64,000 nt of DNA from an uncultured Bacteroidota bacterium (GTDB lineage Bacteria; Bacteroidota; Bacteroidia; Bacteroidales; F082): positions 52,465-116,464 of the forward strand of contig CAITDJ010000032.1 in NCBI GenBank assembly GCA_903891085.1, given 5' to 3'. The translations under genes were made by a program, and so were the position numbers. The notes beneath the pieces were generated by a model, which worked only from the letters and a program-made list of their open reading frames with translations, was not told the DNA's origin and searched no databases. Within the stretch, counting starts at the first letter, position 1. Each line of letters starts with the position of its first letter. This document shows, in pieces, positions 27,986-37,240 of this stretch.

Positions 27986-28651
27986 ATGAAAAAAGCAATG
28001 TTAGCTGTGTTGGCTATCGCTATGACAGTGATGGGCTTTACCCAAAATGAGGACTACATGAACATGAAACAGTTCGATGTTAAGTCGGGAAAAATCGAAT
28101 ACAAAATCGAAGGCAAAACAAAAGGAACCAAAACACTTTGGTTCGATGATTATGGTCGCTATCAATACGAGTACACGGTGACCACTATCAAAATGTTTGG
28201 AATGACATCCAAGACTGAAAGTTTGAAAATCAGGGATAAAGAATGGATGTACGACATCAATCTGGTTGATAAAACCGGTACAAAAATGCCTATTGAACAG
28301 GCTAATCAAATGCTCAATGGTGTTACCGATGCAACAACTGATGAACAGTTAAATAAATTAGGCAAGGATATGAAGAAGGATATGGATATGAAAGATGGAG
28401 GTTCTGAGTCCATTCTTGGCAGACCATGTAAAGTAACGATAAGTGGTAAACTCAATTCAAAAACCTGGGAATACAAACGAATATTTCTCAAAACTACGGT
28501 TGACTTAGGCGGAGCTCTTGGTTCATCGAACGAAGAAGCGATTTCGTTTGAAGAAAATATTTCGATCCCGGTTTCAAAATTTACTGCGCCATCGGGCATT
28601 GCCATGCAAGAGGTGGATTTGAATCAACTATATGGAACGGATGGGGAGTGA
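27986..28651 (+). CDS. exported DUF4412-like protein
   Basis: 221 residues, signal peptide MKKAMLAVLAIAMTVMGFTQ. Mature part begins FDVKSGKIEYKIEGKTKGTKTLWFDDYGRYQYE, a layout shared with Bacteroidota proteins annotated as DUF4412 or GLPGLI-like, and includes ILGRPCKVTISGKLNSKTWEYKR. Last of the four exported proteins behind the TPR regulator. A heptamer repeat array starts at the base after its stop codon. Family assignment is tentative and the function unknown. Confidence 0.65.
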   Translation: MKKAMLAVLAIAMTVMGFTQNEDYMNMKQFDVKSGKIEYKIEGKTKGTKTLWFDDYGRYQYEYTVTTIKMFGMTSKTESLKIRDKEWMYDINLVDKTGTKMPIEQANQMLNGVTDATTDEQLNKLGKDMKKDMDMKDGGSESILGRPCKVTISGKLNSKTWEYKRIFLKTTVDLGGALGSSNEEAISFEENISIPVSKFTAPSGIAMQEVDLNQLYGTDGE

Positions 28652-28770
28652 AGTGTGCAGAATGCAAAGTGCAAAATGCAAAATGCAAAATGCAAAGTGT
28701 AACATGCAAAGTGCAACATGCAAAGTGCAACATGCAAAATGTAAAATGTAAAATGTAAAATGCAACATAC
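28652..28770. repeat. 17-copy heptanucleotide tandem array
   Basis: Seventeen consecutive 7-base units begin at the first base after the TGA of the preceding gene. Most units are AAAATGC, AAAGTGC, AACATGC or AAAATGT, so the consensus is AAVRTGY. Period 7 cannot keep a reading frame; the apparent minus-strand reading frame through it (28581-28916) is an artefact. Confidence 0.9.
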
Positions 28771-29235
28771 AATTTAGAATTCGTGGGAACCCCGTTGTGG
28801 TGCATGATTGAAGCCTGATTTATCGTAGTGATTCGTATGTCCTCAGTGGATGGGGCAATGAATAGGTGTTTGATGGTAACAATGGTTAATGGGTATCGGT
28901 TAAAATTAACTAACATTTGTAAGTGTAAACATGATTAGTTGTCTTGATATGAAAATTATACTTTATTATGCCTTCGATCCCGTACATACGGGACTCAGGC
29001 TGACACAAAAACATGCAACACTTAGTTTTATTAATATTTACCGATACTCATCTAGATCTAAAAGTCTATTGAATATGCAAAACAAGGTAGATGTATTGAA
29101 TCTGAAAAGTTAAATATGTTTTGAGTAAATCGTGAATACACATAAAAAAGGAGAATGGTAAAACTGTTACCTGCAACAGGGCTTTATGTTGTCGGTTGGA
29201 TACTTACTTTCAAAAGCCCCGAACGATTTTTCGCC
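28771..29235. other. intergenic region without a supported gene
   Basis: About 465 bases between the heptamer array and the ABC-F promoter. It holds a dispersed-repeat copy at 28970-29004. A 60-codon frame at 28931-29113 runs through that repeat and shows no protein-like pattern, so it is not called. Confidence 0.6.
28970..29004 (-). repeat. dispersed repeat copy with internal hairpin
   Basis: Read on the minus strand it begins GTCAGCCTGAG and ends TCGAAGGC, the same ends as the element at 39743-39766. Between the ends it carries a perfect 7-bp hairpin (TCCCGTA, loop CA, TACGGGA on the plus strand, 28978-28993). Confidence 0.55.
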
Positions 29236-29243
29236 TATCTTTG
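29236..29243 (+). promoter_or_regulatory. -7 box of the ABC-F gene
   Basis: TATCTTTG, exact TAnnTTTG match, 21 bases before the ATG at 29265. Confidence 0.45.
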
Positions 29244-29264
29244 CCGCTCATTTAAAATTTACAC

Positions 29265-30908
29265 ATGATTTCAATCGATGGCCTCACCGTAGAATTCGGA
29301 GGAACCACCCTGTTTAAAGATATTTCATTCGCAATCAACGATAAAGACCGAATTGCCCTCATGGGTAAGAATGGAGCAGGCAAATCAACCATGCTTAAGA
29401 TCATTGCCGGCGAAAAGACTCCCTCGCGAGGCAGGGTATCGGCCCCTAAAGAAAATATCATCGCCTATCTTCCTCAGCACCTGATCACCAACGATAATTG
29501 TACAGTTTTTGAAGAAGCTGCGAAAGCTTTTGCTGAGACACACGAAATGGAGGATGAAATTAATTCGCTCAACGCGCAATTATCCTCCAGAACAGATTAT
29601 GAGTCAGCAGAGTACTACGAAATCATCGAAAAACTTTCCTCCTTAAGTGAGAAGTTTTATTCTATTGAAGATACAAATTATGATGCAGAGGTAGAGAAGA
29701 TATTGCTTGGTTTGGGTTTTCTTCGCACTGATTTCAATCGTCCGACGAATGAATTCAGTGGTGGATGGCGCATGCGTATTGAACTGGCAAAGATTCTGCT
29801 CAGGAAACCTGATTTAATCCTGCTCGACGAGCCGACAAACCACCTCGATATTGAATCAGTGCAATGGCTCGAAGAATTTCTGGTAAACAGTGCTAAAGCC
29901 GTAATGATTATTTCGCATGACAGGGCATTTGTAGATAATATCACCACCCGTACGATCGAAATAACGATGGGACGGGCCTATGATTACAAAGTCAATTATT
30001 CAAAATACCTCGAACTTCGTCAGGAACGGCGCGAACAACAACAACGGCAGTTTGACGATCAGCAAAAGATGATTGCCGATAATCAGGATTTTATCGACCG
30101 CTTTAAAGGAACTTATTCTAAAACCAATCAGGTTCAGTCGCGCGTCAGAATGCTCGAAAAAATGGAAATTGTTGAGGTGGATGAGATTGATACCTCCGCC
30201 TTAAAGCTTCGTTTTCCACCTTCGCCACGGTCCGGAAGTTATCCGGTGATTGCCGAGCATATCTCGAAAAAATATGGTGATCATCTGGTTTTTGGGGATA
30301 CGAGTTTTACGATACTTCGTGGCGACAGGGTGGCATTTGTCGGAAAGAATGGTGAAGGGAAATCAACACTGGTAAAGGCCATTATGGGAGAAATAGCGTA
30401 TGATGGACAACTGAGTCTTGGACATAATACGATGGTGGGGTATTTTGCACAAAATCAGGCTTCCTTACTGGATGAGGAAATTACTGTTTATCAAACGATT
30501 GACGATGTGGCAGTAGGTGATATACGTACAAAAATCAAAGATTTGCTCGGTGCTTTTATGTTTGGTGGCGACAGCTGGACGAAAAAAGTGAAAGTACTTT
30601 CGGGTGGTGAACGTACGCGCCTTGCCATGATCAAGCTGTTGCTTCAGCCCGTTAACCTGTTGATTTTGGATGAGCCCACCAATCACCTTGATATCAAAAC
30701 AAAGGAAATTCTCAAAACAGCCCTCCTGGACTATGATGGCACACTTATACTCGTTTCGCATGACCGCGATTTTCTGGATGGTTTGGTTGGAAAAGTGTTT
30801 GAATTTGGCAATAAACGTGTAAAAGAGCATCTGAGCGGTATCAAGGAATTTCTTGAAAAGAAAAAGATGGATAATCTGAAGGAGCTGGAGAGGAATATTC
30901 CTAAGTAA
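29265..30908 (+). CDS. ABC-F family ATPase
   Basis: 547-residue soluble protein with two ABC ATPase domains and no membrane segments, the layout of ABC-F translation factors that act on the ribosome. Domain 1: GKNGAGKST (Walker A, about 34-42), FSGGWRMR signature, LILLDEPTNHLD. Linker about 235-315 with the charged helix LRQERREQQQRQFDDQQKMI (P-site tRNA interaction motif region). Domain 2: GKNGEGKST, LSGGERTR, LLILDEPTNHLD. Closest in style to the Bacteroidota members related to EttA/YbiT/YkpA; an exact subfamily (housekeeping factor versus antibiotic protection) cannot be given from sequence reading. Stands alone with its own promoter; a heptamer array begins behind the stop. Confidence 0.93.
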   Translation: MISIDGLTVEFGGTTLFKDISFAINDKDRIALMGKNGAGKSTMLKIIAGEKTPSRGRVSAPKENIIAYLPQHLITNDNCTVFEEAAKAFAETHEMEDEINSLNAQLSSRTDYESAEYYEIIEKLSSLSEKFYSIEDTNYDAEVEKILLGLGFLRTDFNRPTNEFSGGWRMRIELAKILLRKPDLILLDEPTNHLDIESVQWLEEFLVNSAKAVMIISHDRAFVDNITTRTIEITMGRAYDYKVNYSKYLELRQERREQQQRQFDDQQKMIADNQDFIDRFKGTYSKTNQVQSRVRMLEKMEIVEVDEIDTSALKLRFPPSPRSGSYPVIAEHISKKYGDHLVFGDTSFTILRGDRVAFVGKNGEGKSTLVKAIMGEIAYDGQLSLGHNTMVGYFAQNQASLLDEEITVYQTIDDVAVGDIRTKIKDLLGAFMFGGDSWTKKVKVLSGGERTRLAMIKLLLQPVNLLILDEPTNHLDIKTKEILKTALLDYDGTLILVSHDRDFLDGLVGKVFEFGNKRVKEHLSGIKEFLEKKKMDNLKELERNIPK

Positions 30909-30936
30909 TTGACAATTGATAATTGACAATGGATAA
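30909..30936. repeat. 4-copy heptanucleotide array after the ABC-F stop codon
   Basis: Units TTGACAA, TTGATAA, TTGACAA, TGGATAA, starting at the base after the TAA. The rest of the 267-base gap to 31175 shows only a promoter. Confidence 0.8.
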
Positions 30937-31117
30937 TTCAAACCTGTCAGCGCACGGCTTTGTTAAACGGTTTTATTGTTTGAATGTAATCACACTATAA
31001 CTAACCTAAGAATTTTAAGAAGAGGAATGGTGTTTTATGGAGCAATTATTTGGCGCCGGCACATCAAAATAATAAGTAGCCATAAAGTGTAAAAATCTGA
31101 AATTCCTTTCTTTTCGT

Positions 31118-31125
31118 TACCTTTG
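31118..31125 (+). promoter_or_regulatory. -7 box of the 31176 gene
   Basis: TACCTTTG, exact consensus, 50 bases before the ATG. Confidence 0.45.
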
Positions 31126-31175
31126 ACCATAAATCCCGAATAATTTTCTGAATTTGAATAAACTGTTATTGTTTT

Positions 31176-31910
31176 ATGAAAAATTTTAAAATCTTGTTTG
31201 TTTTGTCAATTCTTTCAGCCTCTGTTGTTGCCCAGGAGAAATCTGATCTTTCTTTGAGTTCTGATTATTACACAGTTACCCTGAAATATGACTATGAAGA
31301 AGAATCGGAACTTCAGTTTACTGCCATCTGGGACAGCGTAAAGTTGCATTATGCTGAACAATACCAGTATTTTGATTATGGCATCTCATTGAATGGGAAC
31401 TATTTAGATACGAAAGGGGATCCTTTGGATGTTCCTTATGTTGATTTGCACGTTTCAGATAATGCAGTAATACTGACCATGCTCACTGATGGTGAAAGAC
31501 CAAATGAATGTAAGGTGAAATATAATGGGAAGCCATCGGATATAGAAGATCTGTACATTGAATGGGAGGAGGGTTATTATCTGCCTCCTCAGATAACTTA
31601 TTATGAATCAGATACAACAGTCGAAAAGGGAATTGTGAAAGCTGGCTTTTATTTTGAATGGGCATTCGATATTCGCAAAAAGGATCAAACTGAGAAAGCA
31701 CCATTGTATCTGATTTCGAGTTTCAAGCTTTATGATGAGTTTGAAAAATCTTGCAGAGAAAGTTCCTCTGAAAAAACCTGCAATATTACCATACAGGATG
31801 CCAGGATTCCCCCGCTTGTTGTAAGAAAAATTAAAAAAGGAAAATCATTTAGTTTTAAGAAAACCAATTTTGGCGGGGCAACTTACAAGGTGGTATTCAC
31901 TAAGATATAA
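31176..31910 (+). CDS. exported protein, function unknown
   Basis: 244 residues with a signal peptide (ILFVLSILSASVVAQ, cleavage near residue 19). The mature protein is acidic and beta-rich; it contains no motif I recognise, only one cysteine pair (SCRESSSEKTC, about 194-204) likely to form a disulfide, and a basic C-terminus (VRKIKKGKSFSFKKTNFGGATYKVVF). It stands alone between the ABC-F gene and a minus-strand group and has its own promoter. Probably periplasmic. Confidence 0.65.
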   Translation: MKNFKILFVLSILSASVVAQEKSDLSLSSDYYTVTLKYDYEEESELQFTAIWDSVKLHYAEQYQYFDYGISLNGNYLDTKGDPLDVPYVDLHVSDNAVILTMLTDGERPNECKVKYNGKPSDIEDLYIEWEEGYYLPPQITYYESDTTVEKGIVKAGFYFEWAFDIRKKDQTEKAPLYLISSFKLYDEFEKSCRESSSEKTCNITIQDARIPPLVVRKIKKGKSFSFKKTNFGGATYKVVFTKI

Positions 31911-31953
31911 AAGATGAAGGTTTGTTTTCTGCCAGCCCTTTGAAGCATTTATC

Positions 31954-32172
31954 TTACTGTTTATTAAATACATCCAGATAGAGTTCTTCCACTTTTTTTC
32001 GTGCCCATTCGGTTTTGCGTAAAAAAGTCAAACTCGATTTTACGCTCGGGTTCTCATTGAAACACCGGATGTCTATTTTATAACCAAGTTGTTCCCATCC
32101 ATAAAAGTCGACTAACTCAATGAGTATGGTTTCCAGCGTCTTACCGTGCAGCGGATTGTTTACTTGTCCCAT
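31954..32172 (-). CDS. VF530 family DNA-binding protein
   Basis: 72-residue protein with the complete family pattern: [25 protein letters not shown], then [20 protein letters not shown] and [13 protein letters not shown]530-type proteins are small helical proteins annotated as DNA-binding (SAM-like fold); their cellular role is not established. The start [10 protein letters not shown] is normal. It follows the WalJ-type hydrolase gene on the same strand after 39 bases and may be co-transcribed. Confidence 0.9.
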   Translation of the reverse strand: MGQVNNPLHGKTLETILIELVDFYGWEQLGYKIDIRCFNENPSVKSSLTFLRKTEWARKKVEELYLDVFNKQ

Positions 32173-32211
32173 TTTTTAGCATAAATATATGAACAACAAT
32201 AATTTTTTTGA

Positions 32212-33033
32212 CTAAATAGAATGCAATTCTGACCGGTGTGTCCGGGGCAAGGTGCTGATAATTGTTTTCGGATGAATTGAAACATCTTTCTCTTTCAGGG
32301 CATGGTGCACAGCTTGTAAAGCCAGCTCGGGGGTGTTGTTTTCTTCGCTGAGATGACAAAGAAAAATGTGACTCATATTTTCGGAATAGTTTTCAGCAAT
32401 AAACTTAGCTGCATCTTTGTTGTCGAGATGTCCTTTTTCGCCTAATATTCTATTTTTCAGTTCTTTGGTATATCTTCCATTTATAAGCATTTCAACATCG
32501 TAATTTGATTCGATGATTACGATATTTCCCTTACGAAGATAATGTGCTGCCGGTTCACCAATGATTCCTATATCTGTTGCCAGGGTAAGTGACTTATTTC
32601 CTTTTGTAATATGAAACCCGACTGGTTCCTGGGCATCGTGCGATACCGGAAAAGCCTCAATGGTAAATCCGGCAATATGAAAGGCCTGTTTTGTATCGAT
32701 CAATTCATGACAACTATGCTCAACACTTCCTGCAAACCTGTTATTCAAAATTCCACGCCATGTGCCGTAAGTTGCATATACTGGTAAATTGTAAATTCGT
32801 GTCATGGCATTTAATGCCCTGATGTGATCGATATGGTCGTGGGTGATTACGATTCCCCTGATTTTTTCTATCTGTATTCCTATTGATTGTAGGGTTCTTT
32901 TTAAATGCTGTCCATTGATTCCGGCATCGATTAAAAAGCCATCATCCCCGTTTCCGATATAGTAACTGTTTCCGCTGCTCCCACTGCCCAAACTGCAAAA
33001 TTCAAAGGTATCTGAAAATAATATGTCTGTCAT
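32212..33033 (-). CDS. metallo-beta-lactamase fold hydrolase, YycJ/WalJ type
   Basis: 273-residue cytoplasmic metallo-hydrolase. Starts FEFCSLGSGSSGNSYYIG, the family signature, then LIDAGINGQHL, the zinc motif ITHDHIDHIRAL, FPVSHDAQEPVGF, LATDIGI and IIESNYD, and the late histidine in CHLSEENNTPELA. In Firmicutes the homologue WalJ (YycJ) is tied to DNA replication/cell-wall control and has exonuclease-like features; the role in Bacteroidota is unproven. The ATG at 33033 is chosen because the longer frame from 33093 adds a non-conserved proline-rich leader. Divergent from the sensor kinase at 33327; the 293-base gap shows no gene. Confidence 0.88.
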   Translation of the reverse strand: MTDILFSDTFEFCSLGSGSSGNSYYIGNGDDGFLIDAGINGQHLKRTLQSIGIQIEKIRGIVITHDHIDHIRALNAMTRIYNLPVYATYGTWRGILNNRFAGSVEHSCHELIDTKQAFHIAGFTIEAFPVSHDAQEPVGFHITKGNKSLTLATDIGIIGEPAAHYLRKGNIVIIESNYDVEMLINGRYTKELKNRILGEKGHLDNKDAAKFIAENYSENMSHIFLCHLSEENNTPELALQAVHHALKEKDVSIHPKTIISTLPRTHRSELHSI

Positions 33034-33326
33034 GCTATTGTTAATTCTGTTCAAAGATAAGGGCTTCCTGCATTCATCCGGTGGATTCAACAAGAACTGT
33101 TGTATAGGTCTAATTGGTTACAAGGTTCTAACTAGCTGTGAATAAATAATTACACACTGAAATTACTTGTTTATTGCATGATATTTTTTTTGATGATTCG
33201 AATTATTTTCTGTTTTAAGGACTCAAAATGGAATATTCTTGAAAAATTGATCCGACATTTACAATTCAGTTGTATCTTTATTCCGGGTGAAATGACTTTT
33301 TTATACTGAAAAATACTACAGAGGAG

Positions 33327-36092
33327 ATGAATTTATTCGGATTAGATCATAAATCTGGTATAGCTATGCTGGCAACTATTACTGCCTGGTTGATTGTGCT
33401 GATGGGTGTTCTGTCATTGTTTGGCTGGGCTTTTAACATCCAATGGCTTATAGGAGTTTGGAAGTCAGGGTATTTCCCTATTGCACCGGCAACTTCAATA
33501 TGTTTCATTGTATTTGGAATCGTAATTATTTCAGGTATTTGTCATAAAGAGTATAAGTTTAGAAGATGGCTCCTGACCTGGTTGATTGTTTTTGTTTCAA
33601 TTTATTCGGTGTTGGTTTTTTTGGTTTCCTTTCTGAAAATTGATTTCGCTTTTAATGAAATACTTTTTCCAGCCGAAAGCCTATCTACAAAGCTTCCGAT
33701 TAACCGGATGTCTCCTTATACAGGCATTTTGTTTTTTTTGTGTGGCATATCCTTGCTTTTAAAGGTTTATTTTCATCGTGAAAAGATTGTGCTTCATATT
33801 GTGAGTGGTGTTGGATCATTGGTTGGCTTTGCAGGATTTGTCGGGCTTCTGGGGTATCTTTTCGGAACGCCTCTGCTTTATTCCGGCGATTTTATCCCAC
33901 TTTCAGTAAATACTGCCATTGGGTTTCTGCTAATGGGAACATCCTTAGTCTGTTTGGGTGGTTCAAATACTTTTTTTGCCCGTCATTTTAGTGGCATGGC
34001 ATCAAGTGCAATTGTTTTGCGCATATTTTTACCCATCATCATACTCGGTATTCTGACAGAGGCCATGGTTTTTGTCGTTCTTACCAATGTTTTTTTGATG
34101 AATCCGGCGGTGATTCTCTCTGTTTTAACTGTGATTTCGGTGGTAATAACAACCGTCGTGATCATTTCGGTTTCGAAATATGTTTTTAAAAAGGCCGATC
34201 AGGCCGAGATTGGTCGTAAAAAGGCAGAAGATATTATTCATTCGGAAAGAGTATTGCTTCGAACCCTGATTGATAATTTACCCGACACCATTTATGTGAA
34301 AGATTTCGATGCACGTAAAGTGCTGGCAAATAAAGCAGATATACTGGCCACCGGGCGTACCGATGAATCTGAAATTCTTGGTAAAACAGATGTTGAATTA
34401 TTTAATGAACAGGATGGTAAACATGGCTATCTGCAAGATATGCAGGTGCTAAAAACGGGCAATCCGTTATTAAACCAGGAAAAAGAGTATATCGATAAAT
34501 CAGGTAAAGTAAATTGGCTGCGAACCTCAAAAATACCGCTGTTAGATATCAACGGAAGCGTTGTTGGTTTGGTTGGTATTGGACATGATATTACATCGCG
34601 AATAGAACAGGAAGATCAAATGCTATTGATGACACATGCCTTACAAAGTTTGAATGATTGTATCAGCATTACTGATATTCATGATAAGATAATCTATGTA
34701 AATGATGCATTTTTAAGGACTTATGGTTACGAATGGTCAGAGTTGATAGGCCAGAATATCAAAATTGTAAGAAAGAAGGATCAGCAGGACGATAGTTTGG
34801 AACAATCGATACTTCCGGCGACATTGGTGTCGGGTTGGCATGGAGAAATTATCAATTGCAAAAAGGATGGAACCGAATTCTATGTTGAAATATCTTCATC
34901 ACCTGTTCGCAACGAAAAGGGTGATATTATTGCGCTCTCAGGCATAGCTACTGATATTACAGGACGAAAACAGATGGAAGAGGCATTGCAAAAAAGCAAG
35001 GAGAGATACAGGGTTTTAATTGAAAATCAGGGTGAAGGGGTGGGGCAGGTAGATAACGATGAAATATTTACGTTCGCTAATCCTGCTGCAGAGCAGATTT
35101 TTGGCGTGAAAAAAGATGGGCTAATAGGTCATAATTTGAGTGAATTTGTTTCACAAGCATCAATGGAAATTATAAGTAAAGAATCCGCTAAACGTGCAAA
35201 ACATGAAAAATCCTCTTACGAAATAGATATTGTAGGCGCAGATAATAAAAAGAGAAATATACTCGTGACTGCAACACCGCAGTTTGATGAGGAAGGTAAT
35301 CACAAGGGAGCTTTTGGAATTTTCAGGGATATTACAGAAAGAAAAATAATAGAAACCCAGCTTGCCAAACAAACAGAAGAACTTAAAGAGTTGAATTTGA
35401 CCAAGGATAAGTTTTTCTCTATTATTGCACATGATCTCCGAAGCCCTTTCAGCGCAATACTCGGGTTGTCAGGCTTACTCACCTCGTATTTCGATGACTA
35501 TGACCGTGCGTCAATAAAAGAGAGTGTAGAGCAAATCGACAAGGCGTCAAAACAAGCCTTTAGCCTGTTAGAAAACCTACTTGAATGGGCCAGGTCACAA
35601 ACCGGCAGGATGGATTATTCGCCTTCCAATTTTAACCTGGTCGATCTTGTGCATGAAACCATTTTGGTGGCTCAACCATTTGCAAATAAAAAAGGGATAA
35701 AATTGGAATCGGTTACTCCAATAAATACACTCATCAAGGCTGATCGGAACATGATTTATACAATACTTCGCAACCTGATTTCAAATGCCTTGAAGTTTAC
35801 GCCACAGCATGGTAAAGTGACGGTGTCGATCAATGAAACGGTGGATAATATTGTTTTTTCTGTGGCCGATTCAGGTGTTGGTATCTCGCCTGAAAACATG
35901 GCTAAACTCTTTAAAATAGATGAAACATTCACCAATACCGGTACTGACAATGAACGCGGTACAGGACTTGGGCTCATTTTGTGCAAAGAATTCGTGGAGA
36001 AGCATCTTGGCCATATTTGGGTTGAGAGCACGCTTAAATCAGGCTCAATATTCTTTGTTCAAATACCTAAAACACTTTCAAACGAGCGCTGA
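33327..36092 (+). CDS. membrane PAS-domain sensor histidine kinase
   Basis: 921 residues. Residues 1-285 hold about eight hydrophobic helices forming an integral membrane sensor. Three PAS domains follow (about 310-430, 432-555, 560-680; each ends in a PAC-like GHDITSR, GIATDITGRK, GIFRDITERK). The HisKA domain has FFSIIAHDLRSPFSAILG with His at 702, and the ATPase domain has NLISNALKFTPQHGK, VADSGVGIS, and RGTGLGLILCKEF. No receiver domain or adjacent response regulator is present, so its partner is elsewhere. The third PAS, DEIFTFANPAAEQIFG, suits a small ligand, but none can be named. Confidence 0.92.
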   Translation: MNLFGLDHKSGIAMLATITAWLIVLMGVLSLFGWAFNIQWLIGVWKSGYFPIAPATSICFIVFGIVIISGICHKEYKFRRWLLTWLIVFVSIYSVLVFLVSFLKIDFAFNEILFPAESLSTKLPINRMSPYTGILFFLCGISLLLKVYFHREKIVLHIVSGVGSLVGFAGFVGLLGYLFGTPLLYSGDFIPLSVNTAIGFLLMGTSLVCLGGSNTFFARHFSGMASSAIVLRIFLPIIILGILTEAMVFVVLTNVFLMNPAVILSVLTVISVVITTVVIISVSKYVFKKADQAEIGRKKAEDIIHSERVLLRTLIDNLPDTIYVKDFDARKVLANKADILATGRTDESEILGKTDVELFNEQDGKHGYLQDMQVLKTGNPLLNQEKEYIDKSGKVNWLRTSKIPLLDINGSVVGLVGIGHDITSRIEQEDQMLLMTHALQSLNDCISITDIHDKIIYVNDAFLRTYGYEWSELIGQNIKIVRKKDQQDDSLEQSILPATLVSGWHGEIINCKKDGTEFYVEISSSPVRNEKGDIIALSGIATDITGRKQMEEALQKSKERYRVLIENQGEGVGQVDNDEIFTFANPAAEQIFGVKKDGLIGHNLSEFVSQASMEIISKESAKRAKHEKSSYEIDIVGADNKKRNILVTATPQFDEEGNHKGAFGIFRDITERKIIETQLAKQTEELKELNLTKDKFFSIIAHDLRSPFSAILGLSGLLTSYFDDYDRASIKESVEQIDKASKQAFSLLENLLEWARSQTGRMDYSPSNFNLVDLVHETILVAQPFANKKGIKLESVTPINTLIKADRNMIYTILRNLISNALKFTPQHGKVTVSINETVDNIVFSVADSGVGISPENMAKLFKIDETFTNTGTDNERGTGLGLILCKEFVEKHLGHIWVESTLKSGSIFFVQIPKTLSNER

Positions 36093-36142
36093 TACGCTGA
36101 AAAGTCTCATCTTTGTTTAAAATTCAAACAATAATTTTGTTT

Positions 36143-37165
36143 ATGTCGTCACAATTCAATCCAAATGACCCGGCCTTGGGCAACGGAATTTTCGGTCTGC
36201 CCGAAGACCCGCAACAGGCAAAATATATCATTATCCCTGTTCCATGGGAAATGACTGTTAGTTATGGATCAGGAACCGCATTGGCTCCTCATTTTATTAA
36301 AGTTGCATCGGCGCAGGTCGATTTATACCATCCAAATAATCCGGATTTATATAAAGACGGAATTTTTATGGACGAATTTCCGGAAGAGTTTATCGAAAAA
36401 CATGAGAAACTTCGCCTCGTTGCTGAAGAACTTATCGAAGATTTGGGATTGGAAGAGGCTACAATTGATAAAAAAAAGGCAAGCTCGCTTCAAACAATCA
36501 TTGAAAAATTTACCGAAGAAGTGAATCAATGGCTGGGTGAAAGAATCAAATTCTGGCAGTCTCAATCAAAAGTTGTCGGTCTGTTGGGTGGTGACCACAG
36601 CATCCCGCTGGCCTACCACCAATTGTTGGCCGAAGAAGAAATCGAATACGGTATCCTGACCATTGATGCCCACCACGATCTTCGAAATGCGTATGAAGGG
36701 TTTAAATATTCGCATGCTTCGATTTTTTATAATGTGCTTAAAAATAAGAATATCAGTAAGTTGGTTCAGGTAGGTATTCGTGATTATTGTCATGAAGAGG
36801 TTGTGTATGTGAAATCTGATGAAATGAAATCAAGGATGAAGGTGTTCTACGACCGTGATATTCAATCGAGGAGATTTGAAGGTGAAAACTGGGCGAAATT
36901 ATGCCGTGAAATGGTGGATGCCTTGCCTGAAAAAGTATACATATCCATTGATATTGACGGCCTCGATACAAAACTTTGCCCCAGTACAGGAACACCGGTT
37001 CCGGGCGGCCTCGAATACAACGAACTTACTTATCTGCTCGATCAGTTGAAAAAATCCGGTAAGCAAATTGTTGGCTTCGATCTGTGTGAAGTGGGATATA
37101 AAGACGATGACTGGGATGTGAATGTTGGTGCCAGATTGCTGTATCACCTTTGCTCGGTCTGCTGA
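36143..37165 (+). CDS. arginase/agmatinase-family hydrolase
   Basis: 340-residue binuclear metal ureohydrolase. All metal-binding motifs are present: GGDHSIPLAYH (His), DAHHDLRN (Asp, His, Asp), and SIDIDGLD (two Asp). The N-terminal part is WEMTVSYGSGTALAP, typical of the agmatinase/formimidoylglutamase branch. The substrate cannot be decided between agmatine, arginine and formiminoglutamate from this reading. The ATG at 36143 is used; the earlier frame at 36113 starts directly behind the kinase gene and adds non-conserved residues. A CATCTTTG box (one mismatch to consensus) lies 36 bases ahead, so it has its own promoter. Confidence 0.88.
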   Translation: MSSQFNPNDPALGNGIFGLPEDPQQAKYIIIPVPWEMTVSYGSGTALAPHFIKVASAQVDLYHPNNPDLYKDGIFMDEFPEEFIEKHEKLRLVAEELIEDLGLEEATIDKKKASSLQTIIEKFTEEVNQWLGERIKFWQSQSKVVGLLGGDHSIPLAYHQLLAEEEIEYGILTIDAHHDLRNAYEGFKYSHASIFYNVLKNKNISKLVQVGIRDYCHEEVVYVKSDEMKSRMKVFYDRDIQSRRFEGENWAKLCREMVDALPEKVYISIDIDGLDTKLCPSTGTPVPGGLEYNELTYLLDQLKKSGKQIVGFDLCEVGYKDDDWDVNVGARLLYHLCSVC

Positions 37166-37208
37166 ATCTCATTGCCGATCTTAATTGCCATAAAGCAAGG
37201 TATTTGAC

Positions 37209-37216
37209 TACCTTTG
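37209..37216 (+). promoter_or_regulatory. -7 box of the S1-domain gene
   Basis: TACCTTTG, exact consensus, preceded by TTTG at 37203-37206 which is too close to serve as -33. It supports the start at 37241 rather than the frame start at 37214, which overlaps the box. Confidence 0.4.
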
Positions 37217-37240
37217 CCGAAACGTTTGATATTACTACAG

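Noticed and set aside
28652..28770. Heptamer array considered as CRISPR
   Set aside because: Unit length is 7 bases with no spacers and no cas gene.
28581..28916. 111-codon minus-strand reading frame with repeated LHFAFC-like residues
   Set aside because: It is the translation of the heptanucleotide array and lies in non-coding DNA; no protein-like features.
28931..29113. 60-codon plus-strand frame after the heptamer array
   Set aside because: It runs through a dispersed repeat and has no signal peptide, domain or partner.
31954..32172. Considered a toxin-antitoxin component because of small size
   Set aside because: Full VF530-family pattern and no partner gene.
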